A stretch of DNA of 33,590 nt from Tannerella forsythia. Lineage in GTDB: Bacteria; Bacteroidota; Bacteroidia; Bacteroidales; Tannerellaceae. A model generated the notes under the pieces. That model was not told the origin of the DNA. It did no database searches and saw nothing but the letters and a program-made list of their open reading frames with translations. Made by a program: the position numbers and the translations under genes. This document shows positions 1 through 8,454 of the stretch, in pieces. Location: assembly GCF_003860135.1 (NCBI RefSeq), contig NZ_RQYN01000033.1, positions 1 to 33,590 of the forward strand. Direction: 5' to 3'. The stretch's first letter is position 1, and each line of letters opens with the position of its first letter.

Positions 1-577
1 GCGGGTAGTTGCATGACCACCCGATGGGTAGCTCAGAGGCACCCGTCGGGTGGTTCTTTATTGCCCGATGGGTAGCTCCGAACGTATCGGCGAGTGATTC
101 CGGAATACTCACCGTTGACCTCGGAACTACTCCGGGTACGTTCACGAACTACCCGACACCTGCTTCGGAACGTATCCATGGGTGGTTCCGAACCTGATTC
201 CGGTACGTTCCGAACCGTATTAAATACCCCTTCGAACCCTATTTAAGGTATTTCCGAAATACATTTCGGGTATTTCCGAACCTGATTTGGGTACGTTCTG
301 AGCTACCCGTCGATACGTTACCAACTACCCGTCGACAGGTTCCCAACCACCTGCCGATACGTTCCGAAGCACCCATCGATACGTTCCGGACGTACCGAAA
401 TATCTCTCCGAACCACCCAAAATCAGGTTCCGAACCGGTCATAATCTATTTCCGAACAGTATTAAATACCCCTCCGAACGTACCGAAATACCCCTCCGAA
501 CGTACCGAAATACCGTTCGGAACGTAGTATAATACCTCTCCGGACGTACCTGAATACCCTTCGGGACGTATCGGCCG
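1..577. repeat. Degenerate tandem array, strict 22-bp period
   Basis: This gene-free stretch divides into about 26 consecutive 22-bp units with no insertion or deletion that I could find. Unit starts fall at 5, 27, 49, 71 and so on through 291, 313 up to 555. The shared core is TTCCGAAC at unit positions 6-13, usually followed by a TACCCG-like segment. Most neighbouring units differ at many positions, but the units at 467 and 489 are identical. The array runs off the left edge and stops about 17 bp before the promoter of the regulator gene. The short open frames inside it do not stay in register with the repeat, so I do not call genes here. Confidence 0.85.
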
Positions 578-593
578 ATGATTTTTTCCTCTT

Positions 594-624
594 TTTGCAT
601 TTATCGGGAAATCGACTACATTTG
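594..624 (+). promoter_or_regulatory. Bacteroidota-type promoter of the propeller regulator gene
   Basis: TTTG at 594-597 is followed by exactly 19 bp and then TACATTTG at 617-624. This matches the Bacteroidota consensus TTTG-N19-21-TAnnTTTG. Transcription would begin near 629-632, so an ATG at 578 could not be on this transcript. Confidence 0.65.
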
Positions 625-625
625 C

Positions 626-3568
626 ATGACCATGAGCAGACGAGATGATTTATCGATCGGTCGACGCCGGACTCCGACCCTGTGGGAACGTTCGGTACGC
701 ATCGTACGAATAGCTGTCTTGATGTGGGCGGTATGCGTACTCGTCAGACTTCATGTTTATGCATACGACATTCCTTTTGTTCCCCCGGTTTACAACTACA
801 CCACGGCGATGTACGGAGGGGGAAACCAGAATTGGGCTGTGGCGCAAGGTGCCGATGGGGTGATCTATATCGGAAACAACAACGGTCTGCTGCGTTTCGA
901 CGGGGTTAACTGGGAACTGCATCGGTTGCCTAATCACTTATCCGTCAAATCACTTTTCGTCGATACGACTGTGACGCCCGAACGCGTCTACATCGGCTCG
1001 TTCGAAGAGTTCGGATATTTTGCTGCCGATGCTGCGCGCCGCCTCACGTATCATTCGCTTAAGCCGCTCGTAAAAGATTATCCTTTTCGTAACGACGAAG
1101 TCTGGACGATTCGCAAGATCGGGGCGGTCGTTTACTTTCAATCTTTCTCTTCTTATTTCGCTTATCGTCCTGCGGAGGGTTCCATTCGCTACGCTCGTCC
1201 TTATCCGGCGCCGCTCTATTTTTTCGAGGCCGGTGGAGCGTTGCTTTCGCAATGGATTGACGACGACTTTTACCGATTGGACGAAGCCGGCAAGACGGAG
1301 CGACTTTTCGGGCGCGAGGAGGTGGGCGACGACGATATCGTTTCGGTACTGCCTTTCGGCAGAGAGTGGCTACTCGTTTCGTCGCAGCATGGGTTCTTTG
1401 CTTTCGATTCGGAAACGCGTGCCGTACGTCCGTGGCCGACGGATATCGATGCCGAATTGCGTACAGCCATTGTCAACCGGGCTGTCTGTACACACGATTC
1501 GATTTACATTGTCGGTACGCTAAACAAAGGGCTGTTCGCCGTTGGTCGAGACGGCAGGAAACGATGGCATCTTCATCGACAGAACGGGTTGAACAACAAT
1601 ACGGTGCTCGGACTGTTCGTCGATCGCGATCATCATGTATGGGCGGTGTTAGACAACGGTATTTCCCTTATTCATGCGCGGTCCGGGCTATCGTTCTTTC
1701 AGCCGGAAGGCATTCAGTTGGGGCTGGTAGAAGATATGCTTTTTTACGACAACAAGCTTTATCTTGCCACCAATCAGGGGGTCTACAAATCGTCGGGGGG
1801 AGACGGACGGATGGAACGGCTGCCGGGCTTCGATACGCAATCGTGGTTTATCCGTTCTTTCGACGGGCAGATCATCACAGGCAACAACCGAGGTACATCG
1901 TTTATCTACAACGATCAGAACATCCCTGTCGCGACCAGTACGGGCGGTATGGATATCCGTCAGGCGCGACTGTATGAGCAGGACGTGCTGATCGAATCGA
2001 CCTATACCTATCTGTCCGTCTATCGTCGAAACAAGGCCGGCCACTGGATGTTCGACAGACAGATCGACGGGTTCTACGATTTGATCCATCACCTTGAAAC
2101 GGACCATACCGGAAATATCTGGGCCGGACACATGTATAAAGGCGTATATCGATTGCGACTGAACGATTCGTTGAACGCCGTTGCCGAGACAACTTATTTC
2201 CCGCATTTACATCCGGCCGACAGTACTCCGGCACATATCCGCGTCATGAAACTGCGCGGGCGTATCGTCTTCTCCGACGGCCGGCATTTTTATACTTATG
2301 ATGACATCGGCCGACGGATCATACTCTATGAACAACTCAATACCCAACTCCGCGGACTGGAAGACGTCAATCGCGTGGCTGCAATTAATGACAGTCTGTA
2401 CTGGTTCGTATGTGACGATGCTTATGCGCTTGTCGGACTGCGCGACAATATCTATCGCCTGCGCGAAAAAATTCCGTTTGCCGTCTTGAATCATCCCCCT
2501 AATAGCGGACGCGGTAACGTGCATGTGACGAGCGACGGGGTATCGTATCTTTGTCTCGACGGCGGCCTCGCGCGGTATATGCCGCCATCGGGCGTCTCTT
2601 ATGCTCCGCCATCGTTACGCCTGCATGCCGTGTCGGCCTACAATCGCCGGAGCGACGAACGTCAATATCTGTCGGTCGATGCACCGCCCGCTCCGATCGA
2701 TTATGCGTTCAATCATCTGACGTTTGCTTTTCAATATCCCGATTTCTCGCGGAAGGCTTTCCGGATAGAATGCTTGTTAGCGCCGTACGACACGCGGTGG
2801 ATGGCAACCGATGATCATCGGCGTATCGAGTATGGCTATCTGCCGGCAGGTGAATATACGTTACAGTCGCGTGTGCTCAACAATCTTGGGGAGGAGCTCG
2901 CTACTCTTACCTACTCGTTTCGTATCCGGAATCCGTGGTATCGTACGGCTACGGCCTGCGTCGGCTATCTGTTTTTCGGAATCTTGTTGATGCTCTTTTT
3001 GATCAGGCTGTACACATGTCGTGTCATGCGTAAACGTAGCGAGTTGTTCGACCAACAGGAGAAAGAACGAATGGCACAACTCGACCGGCAGGAGAAACTG
3101 ATTACGACACTGCGTAATGAACGCCTCGAAGCCGATTTGATTTACAAGGGGAAAGAATTGGCCGGCGCCGCGATGAGCATCATCAATCAGAAAGAATTTC
3201 TCAATAAGTTGAAGCACGAGATACAAGCCGTGATCCTTCAAGGGAAGATGAATAAGAACGAAGGACGCAAGCTCCTCGCGCTCATCGACGGAAATCTTTC
3301 GGACGAGGATGATTGGGGACTGTTTCAGGAAAACTTCGATTTGATTCATGAAAACTTCTTCCGCCGGCTGCAGGAGAAGTATCCGGCGCTAACCCCGACC
3401 GATCTCAAGCTGTGTGCGCTGCTTCGCCTGAACTATTCCTCGAAAGAGATCGCGAATATGTTGAACCTGACGGTTCGAGGAGCCGAAGCCGCCCGCTACC
3501 GCCTGCGCAAGAAGCTGAACTTGTCCGAAGAAGTGAACCTCGTTTCTTTTATGATCGATTTCAAGTAA
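626..3568 (+). CDS. Membrane-spanning one-component regulator (beta-propeller, Y_Y_Y, LuxR-type HTH)
   Basis: A 980-residue protein if read from 626. A hydrophobic segment near residues 25-45 acts as signal or anchor. A long periplasmic region of two-component-regulator propeller repeats follows, with typical blades such as NNNTVLGLFVDRDHHVWAV. Next come a Y_Y_Y-like immunoglobulin domain just before the membrane, one transmembrane helix near 777-795, a charged coiled coil near 800-845, and a LuxR/GerE-like helix-turn-helix near 922-965 (SSKEIANMLNLTVRGAEAAR). No histidine-kinase or receiver domain is visible, so the protein probably senses outside and binds DNA while tethered to the inner membrane. 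The frame is open from 578, but the promoter box at 617-624 lies inside that extension. I therefore prefer the ATG at 626 or 632. The ligand and target genes are unknown; polysaccharide use is the common theme for the family. Confidence 0.8.
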   Translation: MTMSRRDDLSIGRRRTPTLWERSVRIVRIAVLMWAVCVLVRLHVYAYDIPFVPPVYNYTTAMYGGGNQNWAVAQGADGVIYIGNNNGLLRFDGVNWELHRLPNHLSVKSLFVDTTVTPERVYIGSFEEFGYFAADAARRLTYHSLKPLVKDYPFRNDEVWTIRKIGAVVYFQSFSSYFAYRPAEGSIRYARPYPAPLYFFEAGGALLSQWIDDDFYRLDEAGKTERLFGREEVGDDDIVSVLPFGREWLLVSSQHGFFAFDSETRAVRPWPTDIDAELRTAIVNRAVCTHDSIYIVGTLNKGLFAVGRDGRKRWHLHRQNGLNNNTVLGLFVDRDHHVWAVLDNGISLIHARSGLSFFQPEGIQLGLVEDMLFYDNKLYLATNQGVYKSSGGDGRMERLPGFDTQSWFIRSFDGQIITGNNRGTSFIYNDQNIPVATSTGGMDIRQARLYEQDVLIESTYTYLSVYRRNKAGHWMFDRQIDGFYDLIHHLETDHTGNIWAGHMYKGVYRLRLNDSLNAVAETTYFPHLHPADSTPAHIRVMKLRGRIVFSDGRHFYTYDDIGRRIILYEQLNTQLRGLEDVNRVAAINDSLYWFVCDDAYALVGLRDNIYRLREKIPFAVLNHPPNSGRGNVHVTSDGVSYLCLDGGLARYMPPSGVSYAPPSLRLHAVSAYNRRSDERQYLSVDAPPAPIDYAFNHLTFAFQYPDFSRKAFRIECLLAPYDTRWMATDDHRRIEYGYLPAGEYTLQSRVLNNLGEELATLTYSFRIRNPWYRTATACVGYLFFGILLMLFLIRLYTCRVMRKRSELFDQQEKERMAQLDRQEKLITTLRNERLEADLIYKGKELAGAAMSIINQKEFLNKLKHEIQAVILQGKMNKNEGRKLLALIDGNLSDEDDWGLFQENFDLIHENFFRRLQEKYPALTPTDLKLCALLRLNYSSKEIANMLNLTVRGAEAARYRLRKKLNLSEEVNLVSFMIDFK

Positions 3569-3604
3569 GTTTTTCGTATGTTTCTTAAAAAAAATATCTT
3601 CATC

Positions 3605-4984
3605 ATGAGAACAAAACTATTACTCATCTCGCTGATCGCCCTTGTTGCCTGCGAAGGAATAGCGCAACGTCTTTCTTTACAGGAACTTGTCGATAAACGG
3701 CGATATGCCGAAGTCGTGTCGTATGCGGCCACTCTGCAACCGGGCGATACGTCCGATTATGCCACCATGTATGCCCTCGGGCAGGCTTGCGAAGGGATGC
3801 TCAAATACCGCGATGCTTACCGTTATTATCGGCGCTGTCTGTCTATCGACTCGACCCGGACGGATTTGCTGGCAACGGCTTCGCGCATGGCTGCGAATCT
3901 GGGTAAGGCCGCCGAGGCGGAAACGTATCTGCAACAACTACGCGCATGCGATACGACCGACTTTTACGCGAACTATCAATTGGCCCGGCTCTATGCCCAG
4001 CAGGGAGAATATGCGAAAGCTATCGGACGGTATGAATTTCTCTTGCAACAAGACCCTGAAAATTCCGTACTGATGCGTCTTATCGGCGATTGTTATAATC
4101 GGATGGACTATCCCGTCTCCGCTTTTCGATATTATCTGAACGCTTTTCGACGCGAGCCGGAAAACGCGTCGCTGGCAGCTTCTTTGTCTAACCTGTTGCT
4201 GTTGCTCCAAGAGCCGGGAGAAGCTGCGGCTGTCTGTGACACGTCCTTACGATACCATCCGAACAGCCGTTTGCTGCTTCAGAGCAAGGGGCTTGCGTTG
4301 TTTACCATGCAGAAATACGCACAGGCCGATACGGTCTATTCCATACTTATGGCACAGGGCGACAGTTCTTACAATACATTAAAATACGGAGGGTCGGCCA
4401 AATATTATGCCGGTCAATACATGAAGTCCATCAAGCCGCTTGAGAAGGCCTACCAAAAAGATACGACGTCCGTCGAGGTCTGCTTGTTGCTCGGCTCGTC
4501 GTTGGGACGGACCTTCGACCGTAAACGGGCGTTCGAGCTGTTCGACAATGCCGAAGTTCTGATGCGCCCCCAGCCCGCTTTAGTCGATATGTTGATACGG
4601 TTCCGAGCCGAAACGTTTGAGCGTGAGAACCTGCATGACAAGGCAAACGTACTGTATTATCAACTCTGGAACGAGAGCCGGCGGTTCGATATGTTGGGAC
4701 GTATCTGGCAACGATACCGAACCTCTAAGATGGCGGAACAGTCTGACGATTATCGCCAGCGTGCCCTTTTCATCCACATGCTTTTCGCGACCGAATACCT
4801 GAAAAGACCGGAGCGCAGGAAAGATAATCTGGTTTATCTCCGTTCGTTGCTTTCGCAGTTTCAGGAAGAGATGTTCTTCCGTGGCGTGAAACAGCTGCCG
4901 ACGCTTGCTCCCGATGGCAAAAAAGGCGTCTGCACGGAGGAACAGTTGCAGGCCGTCATCCGACAACTCCCCCAAAAAGAGTAG
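3605..4984 (+). CDS. Exported TPR-repeat protein
   Basis: A 459-residue protein from the ATG at 3605, which gives a clean signal sequence (MRTKLLLISLIALVACEG). Cleavage could be by signal peptidase I after the IAQ motif, or by signal peptidase II at the Cys of LVAC; the sequence fits both. The frame is also open from an ATG at 3578, but that adds a charged extension before the signal peptide. The mature part is a run of tetratricopeptide-type helical pairs with usual TPR spacing, for example YANYQLARLYAQQGEYAKAI and the repeats that follow. It is therefore a periplasmic or membrane-anchored protein-interaction scaffold. It starts about 35 bp after the regulator gene with no obvious terminator between them, so co-transcription is possible. 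The partner is unknown. Confidence 0.75.
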   Translation: MRTKLLLISLIALVACEGIAQRLSLQELVDKRRYAEVVSYAATLQPGDTSDYATMYALGQACEGMLKYRDAYRYYRRCLSIDSTRTDLLATASRMAANLGKAAEAETYLQQLRACDTTDFYANYQLARLYAQQGEYAKAIGRYEFLLQQDPENSVLMRLIGDCYNRMDYPVSAFRYYLNAFRREPENASLAASLSNLLLLLQEPGEAAAVCDTSLRYHPNSRLLLQSKGLALFTMQKYAQADTVYSILMAQGDSSYNTLKYGGSAKYYAGQYMKSIKPLEKAYQKDTTSVEVCLLLGSSLGRTFDRKRAFELFDNAEVLMRPQPALVDMLIRFRAETFERENLHDKANVLYYQLWNESRRFDMLGRIWQRYRTSKMAEQSDDYRQRALFIHMLFATEYLKRPERRKDNLVYLRSLLSQFQEEMFFRGVKQLPTLAPDGKKGVCTEEQLQAVIRQLPQKE

Positions 4985-5016
4985 CAGACCAAGATCGGTG
5001 TTCCGGATTTTTGCAC

Positions 5017-5024
5017 TATTTTTG
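5017..5024 (+). promoter_or_regulatory. Possible -7 promoter element upstream of the DUF2461 gene
   Basis: TATTTTTG matches TAnnTTTG and lies 23 bp upstream of the ATG at 5048. No good TTG element was found at the expected upstream spacing, so this is only a partial match. Confidence 0.4.
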
Positions 5025-5047
5025 TCCGACAAAGAAACGACAGACAG

Positions 5048-5722
5048 ATGAATAGAGCACTGTTCGAGTTCCTGCGGGAGCTTCAGGAAAACAATAACAG
5101 GGAATGGTTCCAAGCCAACAAGAAGCGGTATGATGCCTTGCATGTCGCTTTTGTCGACCATGTGAGGCAGCTGATCGACCGTATCGCGGCGTTCGATCCC
5201 GAGATCGGCGGGCTGGATGCCCGGAGTTGCGTGTATCGCATCTATCGGGATCTGCGTTTTTCGCAGGATAAGACACCTTACAAAACTCATTTCGGAGCGT
5301 ATATGACCGGTTTCGGAGGACGAACCAGTCCTTATGGAGGCTATTACATCCACCTTGAGCCGGGTAAACCGTTTCTCTCGGGAGGTGTGTGGTGTCCTTC
5401 ACCCGCTATGCTCAAGCGGCTGCGAAAGGATTTATTCGATAACATGGACGAGTTTCTCCCAATTTACGAAGACCCGAAGTTCCGAAAAGTCTTCGGAGAG
5501 CTGGAAGGCGATAAACTCAGCCGGATGCCACAGGGTTTTCCCGCCGATGCTGAACACGGTGAGATATTGAAATATAAGAGCTTCGTCGTGTCGAGTGTCA
5601 AGACGGAAGCGTTCTTTTGTGCCGATGACTGGATCGATCGCACTGCCGAGGAATTCAAACTGCTACAACCGTTCAACCATTTTCTGAATTATACCATCGG
5701 CGAGTTTTTCGGCAAAGCATGA
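5048..5722 (+). CDS. DUF2461 family protein (TIGR02453)
   Basis: A 224-residue cytosolic protein with the hallmarks of the DUF2461 family: an N-terminal NNREWFQANKKRYD block, the central YRDLRFSQDKTPYKTHFGA block, and the GGYYIHLEPGKPFLSGGVW strand region, in the usual order and at the usual length (about 220 residues). The biochemical role of the family is not established and nothing in the sequence assigns one. The last codons overlap the next gene by 4 bp (ATGA), so the two are translationally coupled and probably act together. Confidence 0.85.
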   Translation: MNRALFEFLRELQENNNREWFQANKKRYDALHVAFVDHVRQLIDRIAAFDPEIGGLDARSCVYRIYRDLRFSQDKTPYKTHFGAYMTGFGGRTSPYGGYYIHLEPGKPFLSGGVWCPSPAMLKRLRKDLFDNMDEFLPIYEDPKFRKVFGELEGDKLSRMPQGFPADAEHGEILKYKSFVVSSVKTEAFFCADDWIDRTAEEFKLLQPFNHFLNYTIGEFFGKA

Positions 5723-6435
5723 AACGTTTTTTGAAGCGTCTCTATCGGTATCTCTTCTGTCGCAAAGGTTACGGAGTACATTCGCCATTCGTCTTCGATC
5801 TGATTACGAACGTACTCGAAGAACGATATGGCTATTATGCCTATACCGAACTGAAAGCTGCCCGTCTGATGCTGCAAGATGCTGCAAAGATGAAAGATGC
5901 GTCCAAGTATCAGCGTCTTTCCCTGCGCGAATGCGAGTGGCTTTTCCGGCTGGCGAATCGTTTCAAACCATGTCGCATTATCATGGTCGGGAGCGGGGCG
6001 GGGCTGATTCCGCTTTGTTTAACGAGTTATGTTTCGGGAGGGGTACATGGCATAGCCTTGGAGCAGGATGCCATGATCGCCGATGTAGCGCGGACATTGC
6101 TATGTGAGCGGGCGACATCGCCTGTCGAAGTTCGTTGTGAGGCATATGAGATTTCGTTGCCGAAGGCGCTCGCTGAATTCGGACATCCCGACTGCATCGT
6201 GCTCGATGGGAAAGCAAGCGGATTATCCGCCTTACTCCGATGCTGTGGCGATTATATCCATGAAGATACCCTGCTTATCATCCGGGGGATCGACGCTTCG
6301 CCCGAAGCAAACGAAGCGTGGCGAACGGCTTGTGCCTTTCCGTCCGCCACGGTCAGTATCGATGCATGCACATGGGGCATTGTTTTTTTTCGCCCGGGGC
6401 TGCCACGGAAAACATTCAGGCATGTTGTGTGTTAA
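5719..6435 (+). CDS. SAM-dependent methyltransferase-like protein
   Basis: A 238-residue protein beginning with the conserved Bacteroidota block GYGVHSPFVFDLITNV at about residues 17-32. A Rossmann-type SAM-binding loop VGSGAG follows at about 90-95, after a hydrophobic strand, and an acidic strand end (HGIALEQD) comes later. This is the layout of a class I methyltransferase; the substrate is unknown. The start is fixed by the 4-bp overlap with the DUF2461 gene. The gene converges on the lipoprotein gene at 6492, and the 56 bp between them hold no clear terminator hairpin. Confidence 0.65.
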   Translation: MKRFLKRLYRYLFCRKGYGVHSPFVFDLITNVLEERYGYYAYTELKAARLMLQDAAKMKDASKYQRLSLRECEWLFRLANRFKPCRIIMVGSGAGLIPLCLTSYVSGGVHGIALEQDAMIADVARTLLCERATSPVEVRCEAYEISLPKALAEFGHPDCIVLDGKASGLSALLRCCGDYIHEDTLLIIRGIDASPEANEAWRTACAFPSATVSIDACTWGIVFFRPGLPRKTFRHVVC

Positions 6436-6491
6436 ATCTCTCTCTCTCGCCTTGGTCTTCCGTCTTCGCGATACCATTCGCTCTGTCGCCG

Positions 6492-7271
6492 TCAAAACCT
6501 CAATCGACCGTTGTAACTCCAATGTTCGCGGGAGTTGAGATAACGAATCTCGACATTATCGTGTGAAGTGATATGGGCTTTTGTTTCTTCCGTTCTTTTT
6601 TCTCTTACGTCGGTAGCCAGTATTTTGATGGCTCCATCTATAAAACCGGCATCGCCACGTGTTTTCTCAATACGTAAGGGAATTTCGATCGTATAATCGA
6701 GTTGCAACTTGGGCGATTGGAAGCTCAACAGCGTGCCTTCTCCTTCGATTTTACGCGACGCCCCTTCTCCGAAGCGAATCTTCCACGAACAGGAATACTC
6801 GAATAGCCCGTCCCGGTTGTTATGACGGGCAACGCTCCACGTATTGCTGCCTTCGTTTTTAATCTCGAATTCGTAGATGCTCCGTTGCTCTGCGGACGAA
6901 GAAGATAAATCACGCACCGTCCATGTGCCCGGAGCATTCAGGGTGTGTCCGTTCGTTCGGATGGACATGTGTATTTTATCTCCGGAGAGGTACCGCAGCG
7001 TCCATGCGTTTTCTTCTTCGCCACGAAGTATTTTTACGTTGTTGAAGTAGAGTTTGTCGACCGAGTCGCGTTTGGCAAGGTCGGTCTGCGAATAGTATTC
7101 GTTGAAACGATAAACGTATTCGAGCATGGCCGCGTATTTTTCCAACGCATTATACGTATAGTCGAACGCTACATAGCCCGGATGTGTTCTGCGCCGGCTT
7201 TCATCGTAATATACGCAACTGCACGTCATACTCAGTAGAATCAGGCTTAAAAGGATATGTTTCAGTTTCAT
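6492..7271 (-). CDS. Putative lipoprotein of unknown function
   Basis: A 259-residue protein with a hydrophobic signal sequence (MKLKHILLSLILLSMTCSC) ending in closely spaced cysteines at 17 and 19. Either Cys could be lipidated, although the residue at -3 is not the usual Leu or Val. The mature part is mostly predicted beta strand with alternating polar and aromatic residues and no family motif that I recognise. It lies 39 bp downstream of the barrel-like gene at 7311-7946 on the same strand, so the pair is probably one operon and both products probably reach the envelope. Confidence 0.65.
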   Translation of the reverse strand: MKLKHILLSLILLSMTCSCVYYDESRRRTHPGYVAFDYTYNALEKYAAMLEYVYRFNEYYSQTDLAKRDSVDKLYFNNVKILRGEEENAWTLRYLSGDKIHMSIRTNGHTLNAPGTWTVRDLSSSSAEQRSIYEFEIKNEGSNTWSVARHNNRDGLFEYSCSWKIRFGEGASRKIEGEGTLLSFQSPKLQLDYTIEIPLRIEKTRGDAGFIDGAIKILATDVREKRTEETKAHITSHDNVEIRYLNSREHWSYNGRLRF

Positions 7272-7310
7272 TGTAGTATATATCTATTTGAATGTTTAAT
7301 TCCTGTTTTT

Positions 7311-7946
7311 TTAGAAGCGGTAACCTACACCGGCTTTCAGGAAGCCCATCGTGCCGTATCCGATCTCCCAGGACCCGAAAAGATTACGCCCGAAGGATAC
7401 CCCGAAGAAAGTGAGCTGTCCGGTTACAAACGTCCGATGCTGGTATTCACGCATGCCGAACTCTCTCTCGCTTTCCATGCCAAATCCTAATCCGAACCCG
7501 GAATAGAGACGTACGAAAGGACGATTGAAATACGTAAAGCGTACCGTCGGATAAAATGCGAAGCGGTGTTTACGGTAATTATCGTCGACCAGAAAGGATT
7601 CACGGACTCTGCGATTTTGAAAGACACCGGAATAGGAAAGATTAAGCCCTAATGCGAGCCATCGTTTCATTTCCTGTGTGTAGGAGAGGGAGAGCGCTTG
7701 CGTGTAATATCGGTCGTCGTACGTGTATCTTCCCTGATTATACCGATCAAGCGGTGTTCGCCAAAAATCCGTATAATCGTAGCCCTTCCACCATGATGCG
7801 GAAGGGATTTCAACAAGTCCCCAACCGAATGCCACTTCGCGTTTGGGATGGAAGGCCGAGCGCCTCTTCTCCGGTAAATCATCTTGCGCTCGCGCACTCA
7901 TCGCCAGTACAGCGAGGCAAACCAAACATAACATTTTTTTCTTCAT
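7311..7946 (-). CDS. Putative small outer-membrane beta-barrel protein
   Basis: A 211-residue protein with a signal peptide (MKKKMLCLVCLAVLAMSARA) and likely cleavage before Gln-Asp-Asp. The mature chain is rich in Tyr, Phe, Trp and Gly, with alternating strands such as RLYSGFGLGFGMESEREFG, and ends in Phe (GVGYRF), as outer-membrane barrels commonly do. It fits a barrel of eight or so strands. No close family is recognised. It is the first gene of a probable two-gene unit with the lipoprotein at 6492-7271. Confidence 0.65.
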   Translation of the reverse strand: MKKKMLCLVCLAVLAMSARAQDDLPEKRRSAFHPKREVAFGWGLVEIPSASWWKGYDYTDFWRTPLDRYNQGRYTYDDRYYTQALSLSYTQEMKRWLALGLNLSYSGVFQNRRVRESFLVDDNYRKHRFAFYPTVRFTYFNRPFVRLYSGFGLGFGMESEREFGMREYQHRTFVTGQLTFFGVSFGRNLFGSWEIGYGTMGFLKAGVGYRF

Positions 7947-8008
7947 AAAGATGAATCGTTTCTTTTTTATTTATCCAATCATATTATCATTTTCGCCCGA
8001 AAGCGTGA

Positions 8009-8038
8009 CAAAATTATCTCTTTTTCTTTCTTTGCAAA
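8009..8038 (-). promoter_or_regulatory. Probable promoter of the barrel-lipoprotein pair
   Basis: Read on the minus strand, TTTG (8035-8038) is followed by 18 bp and then TAATTTTG (8009-8016), a near-consensus Bacteroidota promoter. It predicts a leader of about 55-60 nt before the ATG at 7946. Confidence 0.5.
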
Positions 8039-8142
8039 AAAGACTTTGTATAGATAGACGGAAAAAATGTCCGAAACGCTGCATCAAAGCGTTTTTTAAC
8101 TCAGATTCCGCAATAGAAGAAATCATAATGAATTTCATTCAG

Positions 8143-8219
8143 GCCTTCAGCCCTTGTATGCCCTTCGTGGGGTGAGTTGTTGAGTTGTTGAGGTGTTTAT
8201 TTGTTGAGGTGTTGGTCGG
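8143..8219. repeat. Interspersed direct repeat, copy 1
   Basis: The segment carries CCTTCAGCCCTTGTATGC, then several TTGAGTTGT/TTGAGGTG words, and ends TTGGTCGG. It matches 8526-8596 along its length apart from an 8-bp length difference in the TTGAG run. It is noncoding and lies in a gene-free kilobase. Confidence 0.7.
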
Positions 8220-8222
8220 TGA

Positions 8223-8276
8223 ACATCCCCCCTTTCCCCCCCTTCGAAGGGGGAAGAGCGAAGCGAAGGGGGATGT
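8223..8276. repeat. Nested GC-rich inverted repeats
   Basis: The outer arms are at 8223-8234 (ACATCCCCCCTT) and 8266-8276 (AAGGGGGATGT). An inner palindrome centred on TTCGAA is at about 8235-8255. It could form a branched hairpin. A third related block (CCCTTCAAAGGGG) follows at about 8280-8293. No gene uses it as an obvious terminator. Confidence 0.6.
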
Positions 8277-8304
8277 CATCCCTTCAAAGGGGGGAATTTA
8301 CGAT

Positions 8305-8398
8305 GTTCAGAACGCAAATAAACACAAATGGCGCAAATCAACGCAAATGAAAAAAAGTAGCAAAGTAGTCAAAGGTAGTCAGAGTAGTAAAGAATAAC
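8305..8398. repeat. AT-rich short-word repeats
   Basis: At 8311-8350 the words CGCAAAT, AACACAAATGG and CGCAAATCAA recur with roughly 10-11 bp spacing. At 8356-8394 variants of AGTAGTAAAG recur. This is simple degenerate repeat DNA with no coding signal. Confidence 0.5.
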
Positions 8399-8454
8399 AA
8401 CAATCGACAATTAATTACGCTGAATGCTGATGACTGACTGCTGCCGATTAAGTC

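Noticed and set aside
9-442. Short open frames in the left repeat array
   Set aside because: They run through 22-bp repeats whose period is not a multiple of three, with no ribosome-binding site or family similarity. Openness comes from the repeat composition.
1-577. CRISPR array
   Set aside because: There are no identical repeats alternating with unique spacers. Every 22-bp unit is itself a variant of the same sequence, and no cas gene is present.
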